From assembly GCA_019420525.1 (NCBI GenBank), contig JAHZHA010000023.1, positions 62,001 to 126,000 of the forward strand: a stretch of DNA of 64,000 bases. The letters are read 5' to 3'. This stretch comes from Bacillota bacterium. GTDB taxonomy: Bacteria; Bacillota; Clostridia; Peptostreptococcales; Anaerovoracaceae. A program made the translations under genes and the position numbers. Positions 7,765-15,240 of the stretch are shown here, in pieces (the first letter of the stretch is position 1; each line of letters begins with the position of its first letter). Under the pieces are notes generated by a model. The model saw only the letters and a program-made list of their open reading frames with translations. It ran no database searches and was not told the DNA's origin.

Positions 7765-9288
7765 TTGGCACAGCTGATGAATGAAGGTGAAAGAAGTCTC
7801 TTAAAGGCGCTGGATCAGGGAGGTATCACAGCGCTGGTGGATCAGTACGGGAATTATATCTATGTGAACAGGCGCTGGGAGAAGGATACGGGCGTATCCG
7901 CGGAACAGGCGCTTGGAAAAAACGTGGAGGATATCATCCCGGGATCAGGTGCCATGCTGGCTCTGCGGACAGGAAGAGTGATCTCCGGCGAGGTGTTTCT
8001 ACGTTCGAAAGCCGGAAAGGAACTCTCTTCCGTCATGAAATATCAGCCTGTTTTCGATGAGGAGGGAAACATCTCCGGCTGTCTCATCACTTCTCTTTTC
8101 GCGGGCATCGATGAGGCACAGGATTTTACGAAAAAATTGGATCAGATTCTCGAGGAATTCGAATACCTCAAATCTCCGGAGCGAAGTTCTTCGGGAGCCA
8201 GATACAGTGTCCACTCCATCATCGGCGACAGTCCGGGGATGAGAGAAGTGAAAGAACAGATCTATATCGCCGGAGCCACGTCTGCTTCCTGCCTCATCGA
8301 AGGTGAGACGGGTACTGGAAAAGAACTGGTGGCACATGCCATCCACAATGCCAGCCTGCGAAAAGTCTTTCCTTTTGTAAAAGTGAACTGCTCGGCTATC
8401 CCGGAAAATCTGATGGAATCGGAGTTCTTCGGATATGAAGAAGGGAGCTTCACAGGAGGAGTAAAAGGCGGAAAAGCGGGAAAATTTGAAAAAGCACATC
8501 TGGGCAGTATGTTTCTGGACGAAATAAATGCGATGAGCCTGAAGATGCAGCCAAAACTCCTGCGAGCGCTTCAGGAAAAGGAGATCGAACGAGTGGGAGG
8601 ATCGGAAAGTATTCCTGTCAATGTCCGGGTTCTCGCAGCGTCGAACATGCCTCTCGAATATCTGATCGACCGAGGCCTCTTCCGCAGAGATCTTTTTTAC
8701 AGACTGAATATCATAACTATCCGGATTCCGCCTTTGAGAGAGAGAAAAGAGGATATACCTTCTCTGGTCAATTCGTTTATCCGGCGCTATAATTCGGAAA
8801 CCTGCCGTGAAGTCAGCGGCATTTCGGACAGTGCGCTGGCCTATCTGAGCGAATATGATTGGCCGGGAAACGTCAGAGAACTCCAGAATGTAATCGAACG
8901 CGTCATGGCCTCCACCCGGAGTGAATTTCTCGAGACGGAGGACTTCCGCAGATTTTCTCCGCATCCCGGTTCCTCGAGACACGCAGCGTCCTGGCTTCCA
9001 GGAATCACTTTTTCCGGTGCAGAACGTTCGGCAGAAAACAGGTCTGTTTCAGCAGGCTTTCCGCAGGAGGAAAAAGATGATAGAAACCGTTCCATACCGA
9101 AGATATTTCCGGAAACTTCCACCGGTGAGATGAAGTCCCTGAGCCGTCAGAAAGAGGAAAGCGAAAGAGATGCGATCTTACGCGCTTTGCAGCTCAGCGG
9201 CATGAATAAATCCAAAGCGGCAAGAATGTTAAATATTTCTAGAACTTTGCTATATAAAAAGCTGGAAAAGTACGGTATAACATGTTAA
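7765..9288 (+). CDS. Sigma-54-dependent transcriptional activator with PAS sensor domain
   Basis: This is a 507-residue bacterial enhancer-binding protein. An N-terminal PAS domain (about residues 12-120; GNYIYVNRRWEKDTG) is the likely sensor, with no receiver domain. The AAA+ domain has Walker A GETGTGKE (about 180-187), the sigma-54 loop as GSFTGG (about 227-232, normally GAFTGA), Walker B GSMFLDEIN and an arginine-finger region RRDLFYRLN. The C-terminus is a Fis-type helix-turn-helix (NKSKAARMLNISRTLLYKKL). The TTG start at 7765 has AGGAAGG nearby; ATG 7777 is an alternative. It lies directly upstream of two inverted repeats and a sigma-54 promoter (9586-9602) that drive the Mo-hydroxylase operon, its most likely target. 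The ligand is unknown. Confidence 0.92.
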   Translation: MAQLMNEGERSLLKALDQGGITALVDQYGNYIYVNRRWEKDTGVSAEQALGKNVEDIIPGSGAMLALRTGRVISGEVFLRSKAGKELSSVMKYQPVFDEEGNISGCLITSLFAGIDEAQDFTKKLDQILEEFEYLKSPERSSSGARYSVHSIIGDSPGMREVKEQIYIAGATSASCLIEGETGTGKELVAHAIHNASLRKVFPFVKVNCSAIPENLMESEFFGYEEGSFTGGVKGGKAGKFEKAHLGSMFLDEINAMSLKMQPKLLRALQEKEIERVGGSESIPVNVRVLAASNMPLEYLIDRGLFRRDLFYRLNIITIRIPPLRERKEDIPSLVNSFIRRYNSETCREVSGISDSALAYLSEYDWPGNVRELQNVIERVMASTRSEFLETEDFRRFSPHPGSSRHAASWLPGITFSGAERSAENRSVSAGFPQEEKDDRNRSIPKIFPETSTGEMKSLSRQKEESERDAILRALQLSGMNKSKAARMLNISRTLLYKKLEKYGITC

Positions 9289-9341
9289 AATAGCGGAGGC
9301 GCTTATGTGTCTGAGAGTCAGAAAGCCAATCGATAACAAAA

Positions 9342-9359
9342 TGTAAATGAAAGTTTACA
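9342..9359. promoter_or_regulatory. Upstream activator site candidate 1
   Basis: This is a perfect inverted repeat TGTAAA-N6-TTTACA. Its centre is about 240 bp upstream of the -24/-12 promoter, a typical position for enhancer-binding-protein sites. Confidence 0.65.
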
Positions 9360-9386
9360 ACAATGTCAATATGGTGAATTACGATA

Positions 9387-9406
9387 TTGTAAATAAATGT
9401 TTACAA
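9387..9406. promoter_or_regulatory. Upstream activator site candidate 2
   Basis: TTGTAAA-N6-TTTACAA is the same core as site 1 with one more base in each arm. The two centres are 46 bp apart. A half-site GTAAATGA follows at 9413-9420. Confidence 0.65.
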
Positions 9407-9585
9407 CTTAGCGTAAATGAAATCATCATGGTGAAAAATGTCGGTTAATTGTAGAATATAAATTAAAAAATGTTTTTCTGACTAAAAAAATGATTATCTC
9501 CCGATGCCTGAAAAATCAAAGGCTGCAGCCGATCAGGCCAAACCTGAAGAAAAATATAAACATTTTTTTAACGGGCTTGGCAAAG

Positions 9586-9602
9586 TTGGCATGCAAATTG
9601 CA
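9586..9602 (+). promoter_or_regulatory. Sigma-54 (-24/-12) promoter of the Mo-hydroxylase operon
   Basis: TTGGCATG-N4-TTGCA has the invariant GG (9588-9589) and GC (9600-9601) at the exact sigma-54 spacing. The predicted start is near 9613, giving a leader of about 190 nt before the TTG at 9802. The rest of the gene-free stretch 9289-9801 holds only the two inverted repeats and small GC-rich hairpins near 9522. Confidence 0.88.
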
Positions 9603-9801
9603 GTATATAAATAATGGCAAACGGAATGAGAGATGCGCCCAAAGAGGTAATTTGATCATTGCAATTGCTGCATGATTTAAATTAATAAATAATGATGCCG
9701 GTTCTGTGTATGTGTGATCTGCAAGCGCATATGCACAAAAGGGACAGGTGTCAAGTTACTCAACAAACCAATATCACAAAATTTTTAAGGAGGTGGCTTG
9801 T

Positions 9802-10677
9802 TTGAATATTTTAACTCCATTTGAGTATTTCGCTCCAGAAACTCTGGACGAAGCCCTCGAGCTGTTAGCTACTAAGGAAAATGCCAAGGTTCTCGCCGGC
9901 GGCACTGACTTAATGATTCAGCTCAAGGAAAAAATGATTCATCCAGCAAACGTAATCGATGTAACTCACATTCCTGAATTAAAGGAATTTAAGGTAGAAG
10001 ATGGTAAGGGTGCCGTTATCGGTGCTGCTACCACTGACGCTTTCATCGAATTCTCTGATGAAATGAAGGCTAAGTACCCTGCATTAGCTTATGCAGCAGG
10101 CGAAATCGGTGGTCCTCAGGTAAGAGAAATGGGTACAATCGGCGGTAACCTGGCTAACTCCGGTCCTTCCGCTGAAACTCCTGCTTCTCTGATCTGCTAC
10201 GGAGCAGAAGTTGTCCTCGTAAAGAAGGGCGGCGAAAGAACAGTTCCTGTTGCTGACTTCATCACTGGTAACAGACAGAACTGCCTCGAAGACGGCGAAC
10301 TGATCAAGAGCGTCGTTCTCCCTGAACCTGCAGCAAATACATATGTTAAGTATGCATATGTAGGTATGAGACAGTCCATGGAAATCGATATCGCAAACAT
10401 GGCGATCAGCTTAACGGTTGACGGTGATACGATCACTGACGCTAAGTGCGTAATGGGATCCGTAGCTATCAGACCGCTCATCTCCGAAGCAGTTCCTAAG
10501 GCTCTCATCGGCACGAAGCTCGGCGACGAAGCTGCAATCAAGGCTGCCGGCGAAGCTGCACAGTCTGAAGTACATCCGATCACTGACGTAAGAGCTTCTG
10601 CTAATTACAGAGTTGACGTTATCGGCGCATTAGCAAGAAGAATCTTAAGAGAACTTGCTGAAGAAATCAAAGGCTAA
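9802..10677 (+). CDS. Molybdenum hydroxylase, FAD-binding medium subunit
   Basis: This is the flavin subunit of a xanthine dehydrogenase-family enzyme, 291 residues. It passes electrons from the Fe-S subunit to the final acceptor. It shows the PCMH-type FAD motifs LAGGTDLMIQ (31-40) and TIGGNLANSGP (112-122), then the CO dehydrogenase flavoprotein C-terminal domain. There is no cysteine-rich insertion of the kind that holds the extra [4Fe-4S] cluster in 4-hydroxybenzoyl-CoA reductase. The start is TTG 9802: AAGGAGG at 9787-9793 is 8 bases upstream. It is the first gene of a three-gene operon, 19 bases from the next. Codons are strongly biased, suggesting high expression. Confidence 0.93.
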   Translation: MNILTPFEYFAPETLDEALELLATKENAKVLAGGTDLMIQLKEKMIHPANVIDVTHIPELKEFKVEDGKGAVIGAATTDAFIEFSDEMKAKYPALAYAAGEIGGPQVREMGTIGGNLANSGPSAETPASLICYGAEVVLVKKGGERTVPVADFITGNRQNCLEDGELIKSVVLPEPAANTYVKYAYVGMRQSMEIDIANMAISLTVDGDTITDAKCVMGSVAIRPLISEAVPKALIGTKLGDEAAIKAAGEAAQSEVHPITDVRASANYRVDVIGALARRILRELAEEIKG

Positions 10678-10696
10678 GTAGGGGGTGTATGCGACA

Positions 10697-11179
10697 ATGA
10701 AAAAACAGCTTGTTACGTTAAACATTAACGGCGAAGATATGGATTTAAGAATTGCTCCTACTGACGTTCTCGCTGACGTTCTCAGAAAGGAAGCAGGTCT
10801 TACCGGAACTAAGAAGGGCTGCGGTCAGGGTGACTGCGGTGCATGTACTGTAATTATCGACGGTAAGGCAGTATTATCTTGCCTGACTCTCGCGATCGCT
10901 TGTCAGGGTAAGAAGATCACTACAATCGAAGGTATCGCTGATCACAAGACTGGCGAAATGAATCCTATCCAGAAGGCGTTCTTAAACCACGGCGCAGTTC
11001 AGTGCGGTTTCTGCACTCCGGGTATGATCATGTCTTCTTACAACTTATTATCTAGAAATCCGCAGCCTACAAGAGCTGAAATCAGAAGAGCACTTTCCGG
11101 TAACCTCTGCAGATGCACAGGCTACATTCTGATTTTCGAAGCTGTGGAAGCATGTGCAGCAGAAGGCGGGGTGTTATAA
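10697..11179 (+). CDS. Molybdenum hydroxylase, [2Fe-2S] small subunit
   Basis: This small iron-sulfur subunit has 160 residues. The plant-ferredoxin-type cluster is bound by Cys42, Cys47, Cys50 and Cys62 (GCGQGDCGAC). The second, helical-bundle cluster is bound by Cys103, Cys106, Cys138 and Cys140 (QCGFC and CRC). All eight ligands are present, so both clusters should form. ATG 10697 (MKKQLVTLN) is chosen because GGGGGTG lies about 10 bases upstream. An in-frame earlier start would sit inside that site. It stands between the FAD and the molybdopterin subunits; the next ATG is 5 bases after its stop. Confidence 0.95.
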   Translation: MKKQLVTLNINGEDMDLRIAPTDVLADVLRKEAGLTGTKKGCGQGDCGACTVIIDGKAVLSCLTLAIACQGKKITTIEGIADHKTGEMNPIQKAFLNHGAVQCGFCTPGMIMSSYNLLSRNPQPTRAEIRRALSGNLCRCTGYILIFEAVEACAAEGGVL

Positions 11180-11184
11180 ATAAA

Positions 11185-13527
11185 ATGTATGAAGTTTCCA
11201 ATAGATATCATGACTATAAGGACTACACGAGAGAATATACGGAAGTAGGCAGATCTATTCCTCGTCTCGACGGTCCTATGAAGGTTACTGGTAAGTTACA
11301 GTACACTGACGACTTAACTTTACCTAGAATGGTATATGCGAAGATCTTAAGATCTCCACATGCACACGCAACAATCAAGAACATCGATTTCAGCAAAGCT
11401 CTGGAATTAGATGGCGTTCTCGATGTCCTCACTGGTAAGGACTTCCCGATCGATTACGGTATCGTTGCTCACTCTGCAAACGAAGAAGTACTCGCAAGAG
11501 ACAAGGTTCGTATGTGGGGTGAACCGGTTGCCGCTGTCTGCGCTATGACTGAAGAAATCGCAGAAAAGGCTCTGGAACTCATCGACGTTGAATACGAATT
11601 ACTCCCTGTAATCGTAGACGCAAGAGATTCCGAAAGAATGGCTAACGAAGAAGGCGTTCTCATTCACGAAGATAAGCCGGGTAACATCGCTCACCAGGGT
11701 AAACAGCAGTATGGTGACGTTGACGCTATCTTAGCTGAATCTGACGTCGTTATCGAACAGGAATTCTACTCCTGCCAGTATCATCAGTCCTTCATCGAAC
11801 CTCAGTCTGCACTGGCTGACTTCGACGTTCACAAGAACAAGCTCCACTTATATGCTACTTGCCAGGTACCTCACTATACTCACCAGCAGTTAGCTAAGGT
11901 TCTCCAGATGCCTATGAAGGACATCAGAATCACAGTTCCTCTCCTCGGCGGCGGATTCGGTGGTAAGGGTGTAGCTACTACAGCTGACTTCATCACTTCC
12001 AAGTTCTCCTCCAGAGTAGGTCGTCCGGTTAAGTGCACTTACGAAAGATCTGAAGTATTCGCTCAGAACCAGGGTCGTCACCCTTGCTTCATGAAGTTCA
12101 GAATGGGCTTCGATAAGGAAGGTCATATCACTGCAGTTGACTTTGATAACCTGATGGTTGCAGGTGCTTACATGTCTTGGGGCGTTGTAGTATTATTCTA
12201 CACTGCATCCATGACTCACCTCCCTTATGTAACTCCGGCTGCTAAGTTCTCCGGTAAGCTCATCTACACGAATACAAACACTTGCGGTGCTCACAGAGGT
12301 CTCGGTGGTTCTCAGCCAAGATTCGCAATGGAAATCTTAATGGATATGGCAGCTGAAAAGCTCGGCATGACTCCGTTACAGATCAGATTACTCAACGCTG
12401 TAGAATCCGGTCACACTTGCCGTTCCATGATGTATGTACCTCATACAGAATACAAGAAGACTCTGCAGACTGCTGCTGACAACTGCGACTTCGAAAACAA
12501 GTATGGCAAGCTTCCGTTTGGTGAAGGTGTTGGTATCTCCGGTGGTTACTACATCTCCGGTACTTCCTACACTCTGTACCTCTCCTACAAGCCTCATACA
12601 GTAGCTAACGTTAAGATCGAAGGCGAAAACAACGTAGTATTATACTGCGGTGCTACTGATATCGGTCAGGGTGCTGATATGGTTATGGCTCAGATGGCTG
12701 CTGAAACTCTCGGTGTAAGATCCGAAGACGTTAAGGTAGTATCCAGAGATACTGAAACAGCTACATTCGACCTCGGTACTTTCGCTTCCCGTGTAACTTA
12801 CGCTACAGGTTGGGCGATCAGAAGAGCGTGCGAAGCTGCTAACCAGTTACTCTTCCCTGTTGCTGCTGCTATCATGGGCTGCCGTGGTCAGGAAGTTGGC
12901 GTTAAGGACTATCAGTTCTACTCCATCTACGAAAAGAAGAGAAAGAATGTTGACTGGAACGAAGTAGTAGATCAGTACATCTCTGCAAATGGTCCGCTCA
13001 TCACTTCTGGACAGTTCACACCTCCTAGAAGAAAGGGTATCCAGCAGGGTGGTAACATCGGTCACTCCCCAACATTCGGTTTCACGACTCAGATCGCACA
13101 CGTTAAGGTTGACCTCTACACTGGTAACGTACACGTTCTGGACATCACAGAAGCAGGCGACCTCGGTCAGCCGATCAACCCGATGTCTTGCGAAGGTCAG
13201 GTTCACGGTTCCATCCAGATGGGTCTCGGTAACGCATTACTCGAAGAAATGCGTTATGCGGAAGACGGAAGATTACTCAACCCGTCCTTCCACGACTACA
13301 AGCTCTGCGGTACTTTAGATATGCCTGAAGTAAACGCTGAGATCGTAGAATCTTATGACCCTTCCGCTCCTTATGGCGGTAAGGAATCCGGTGAAGGTCC
13401 TATCCAGCCGACACCTCCTGCAATCTTCAACGCTGTATATGATGCTATCGGTTACAGATGCACAGAACAGCCTCTGACTCAGGAAAAGGTTCTCAACTAC
13501 CTCAAGTCTATCGGTAAGAACCTCTAA
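11185..13527 (+). CDS. Molybdenum hydroxylase, molybdopterin-binding large subunit
   Basis: This is the catalytic subunit, 780 residues. It hydroxylates or dehydroxylates a heterocycle, aldehyde or aromatic CoA ester at a Mo centre using water as oxygen source. Visible family motifs are GGGFGGKG (about 255-262), GAHRGLGGSQPRFAME (about 368) in place of the usual AFRGFG region, and a C-terminal GGKESGEGP (about 731-739) that should supply the catalytic glutamate. The CO dehydrogenase loop AYRCSFR is absent. The start ATG 11185 follows the previous stop, with a GGCGGGGTG site 12 bases upstream. The substrate cannot be assigned; closest in feel are 4-hydroxybenzoyl-CoA reductase- and nicotinate dehydrogenase-like proteins. 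Sigma-54 control suggests induction by a nutrient. Confidence 0.92.
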   Translation: MYEVSNRYHDYKDYTREYTEVGRSIPRLDGPMKVTGKLQYTDDLTLPRMVYAKILRSPHAHATIKNIDFSKALELDGVLDVLTGKDFPIDYGIVAHSANEEVLARDKVRMWGEPVAAVCAMTEEIAEKALELIDVEYELLPVIVDARDSERMANEEGVLIHEDKPGNIAHQGKQQYGDVDAILAESDVVIEQEFYSCQYHQSFIEPQSALADFDVHKNKLHLYATCQVPHYTHQQLAKVLQMPMKDIRITVPLLGGGFGGKGVATTADFITSKFSSRVGRPVKCTYERSEVFAQNQGRHPCFMKFRMGFDKEGHITAVDFDNLMVAGAYMSWGVVVLFYTASMTHLPYVTPAAKFSGKLIYTNTNTCGAHRGLGGSQPRFAMEILMDMAAEKLGMTPLQIRLLNAVESGHTCRSMMYVPHTEYKKTLQTAADNCDFENKYGKLPFGEGVGISGGYYISGTSYTLYLSYKPHTVANVKIEGENNVVLYCGATDIGQGADMVMAQMAAETLGVRSEDVKVVSRDTETATFDLGTFASRVTYATGWAIRRACEAANQLLFPVAAAIMGCRGQEVGVKDYQFYSIYEKKRKNVDWNEVVDQYISANGPLITSGQFTPPRRKGIQQGGNIGHSPTFGFTTQIAHVKVDLYTGNVHVLDITEAGDLGQPINPMSCEGQVHGSIQMGLGNALLEEMRYAEDGRLLNPSFHDYKLCGTLDMPEVNAEIVESYDPSAPYGGKESGEGPIQPTPPAIFNAVYDAIGYRCTEQPLTQEKVLNYLKSIGKNL

Positions 13528-13555
13528 TTCTAACGAATTAGGTAAGTTTATTCCG

Positions 13556-13586
13556 GAGCGGCAGATTTTATCTGCCGCTCTTTTTT
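13556..13586 (+). terminator. Intrinsic terminator of the Mo-hydroxylase operon
   Basis: A 10-bp stem GAGCGGCAGA with TCTGCCGCTC around a 5-base loop is followed by six T. The rest of the gap to 13930 is AT-rich and holds only the next promoter. Confidence 0.92.
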
Positions 13587-13850
13587 ATGTGTATCCGGGA
13601 GTTTTTTCTCTCTGACTTATATTATTCGGAGTTTTCTGTCTCCGTTCGTACCGCCTGCAGGCCAGCTGCTATGGAAATTGTTCAAATTCTATGGCAACTT
13701 TTTCCCTTGTTTTTACATTCTTTTTTCGCTGCATGGCGGCATAATACCGGATATTTTTAAGCTGATTTATATCTGCCTGAAATAATTTTTGTTAACGTTA
13801 AAAATATATCAAACAATTTGCCTCAAAACCCCATGATATGATAAATATTC

Positions 13851-13878
13851 TTGACTTAGGCGTATATTTAGGTATAAA
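13851..13878 (+). promoter_or_regulatory. Promoter of the radical SAM gene
   Basis: TTGACT (13851-13856), 16 bp, TATAAA (13873-13878). Confidence 0.6.
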
Positions 13879-13930
13879 ATAAATGCAGTTCGTGTAAATA
13901 ATATGTTCGATTGGAGGACAGACAAATAAT

Positions 13931-14806
13931 ATGAGTAATCCATATAAAACCCGTGAGGGGGGAGCAACGGTAACAGTATTCGTTCCTTATGACTGTCAGA
14001 ATAACTGCCCTTTCTGTGTCAATAAGGAAGAATACGCAGACATGGAAGGCTTCAGCCTCGAAAAGATCTGTGAGAGCATTCACGTAATGGACGAGATCAC
14101 GCCGGAGTGTGATTTCGTATTTACGGGCGGTGAACCTTTTGCAAATCTGGAATCCCTCCAGGTTCTTCTGGATCAGGTTCCTGCGACTCATAAGGTCTAC
14201 ATCAATACGACGTTCCCTGTATTTGCCGATCGTACGGGAGATGAGATGATCGAATTTGTCGAACGCAATAAAGATAAGATCACCTGCATCAATATTTCAC
14301 GCCATCTCGTTCCTTATGTGGAAGAATCACCTGATGAACTGATCGCGAGAATACCGACGAAGACCAGAGTAAACTGTGTGCTTTACAGAGACTATCCGCG
14401 GGATGAGTTGGTTCAGTATATGAGGCGTTTTAAAAAGTATAATATTCCGATTCAGTTCCGCTTTGATTATACGGATACGACTCCGGAGAACCTTTACGAT
14501 GAAGAACACGATATGATTCTTAAGGATCTGAAGGAGTTCTGCCGTTATACAGGCCTCGACGGCTGCAGAATGCGCTGCGGCTACCATTTTGACTTCGAAG
14601 GTCTGGAACTGACGTATCATAAGACGCTTCCTTACAGCACTATCGTGGAAAATGACGGTGAACAGACTTATGATATCCTCTATGATATCCTCATCAAACA
14701 GAACGGTGACATCCACGGAGACTGGGACGGAAAGATTCTCGACGTGGAAAAATACAGACATGTTACATTTGAGCCATATGATCTCAAATGGCTGGAAACT
14801 TGCTGA
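13931..14806 (+). CDS. Radical SAM protein of unknown specificity
   Basis: This 291-residue protein has a complete [4Fe-4S]/SAM motif CQNNCPFC (Cys22, Cys26, Cys29: CX3CX2C), followed by a GGEP-type SAM-binding strand (FTGGEPFANLESL). There is no SPASM or twitch cysteine cluster at the C-terminus; the last ~50 residues look like a simple nucleic-acid- or ligand-binding tail. It is monocistronic with its own promoter and terminator (14821-14862). It stands between the Mo-hydroxylase operon and the molybdopterin-binding operon, so a role in cofactor or enzyme maturation is possible. It is not MoaA, which carries a second C-terminal cluster. GGAGG lies 13 bases upstream of the ATG. Confidence 0.82.
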   Translation: MSNPYKTREGGATVTVFVPYDCQNNCPFCVNKEEYADMEGFSLEKICESIHVMDEITPECDFVFTGGEPFANLESLQVLLDQVPATHKVYINTTFPVFADRTGDEMIEFVERNKDKITCINISRHLVPYVEESPDELIARIPTKTRVNCVLYRDYPRDELVQYMRRFKKYNIPIQFRFDYTDTTPENLYDEEHDMILKDLKEFCRYTGLDGCRMRCGYHFDFEGLELTYHKTLPYSTIVENDGEQTYDILYDILIKQNGDIHGDWDGKILDVEKYRHVTFEPYDLKWLETC

Positions 14807-14820
14807 ATGTACGTATTCGG

Positions 14821-14862
14821 ACTGCTCTGCAGAGAGATTGCAGGGCAGTTCTTTTTATTTTT
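14821..14862 (+). terminator. Intrinsic terminator after the radical SAM gene
   Basis: An 11-bp stem (14821-14831 with 14839-14849, one G-U) is followed by a long T-rich tract. Confidence 0.88.
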
Positions 14863-14960
14863 TATGTTGGAAAGAGTAAAATTCGGGTATTCTAACTGAT
14901 AGCGGATAAAAAACTCGATACTGCATCCGAATCGGCTGAAATGACTTGAAAAACTTGTTC

Positions 14961-14989
14961 TTGCTATATCATCGAAAATGAATTAGAAT
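14961..14989 (+). promoter_or_regulatory. Promoter candidate of the molybdopterin-binding operon
   Basis: TTGCTA (14961-14966), 17 bp, TAGAAT (14984-14989). A terminator-like hairpin starts only about 15 bases after the predicted start. Confidence 0.45.
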
Positions 14990-15010
14990 ATTTGTGCAAG
15001 ATAATCATAG

Positions 15011-15037
15011 CGGATCCGGTTTCAGATCCGTTTTTTT
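15011..15037 (+). terminator. Terminator-like hairpin near a promoter
   Basis: CGGATC pairs with GATCCG around an 8-base loop, followed by seven T. It sits between the promoter candidate at 14961 and the operon, so it may be an attenuator, or it may end upstream read-through. Confidence 0.6.
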
Positions 15038-15065
15038 ATCGCAATCGGTATCGGAATCAAATATT

Positions 15066-15165
15066 GACCGGAAGAGGCGAGGCGTCGTCAGATGCTCCGC
15101 TTATTTGTCTGCAAGCCGAAGGAAAATCCAGGGGCTGCACGGGGATTTTATGATCCTTTCCGGTC
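15066..15165 (+). ncRNA. Structured leader RNA candidate ahead of the molybdopterin-binding gene
   Basis: A perfect 8-bp closing stem (GACCGGAA at 15066-15073 with TTCCGGTC at 15158-15165) encloses two inner helices. One is a hairpin with a GTCA loop around 15078-15101, and the other is AAAATCC (15123-15129) with GGATTTT (15143-15149). This multibranched layout resembles a riboswitch aptamer. The next gene binds molybdopterin, so a Moco- or tungsten-cofactor-sensing RNA is an attractive guess, but I could not match the known Moco consensus by eye. A further 7-bp hairpin (15201-15219) lies just before the ribosome site. Confidence 0.45.
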
Positions 15166-15240
15166 ACGGTGTCGGCAGGCGAGGGACGATGCCGGCATCC
15201 CATTCCCCCTCAGGGAATGAATTGTAATTGGAGGCTTATT

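Noticed and set aside
7999..8982. Long antisense open frame inside the sigma-54 activator gene
   Set aside because: It is a shadow of a well-supported gene, with no ribosome site and no family resemblance.
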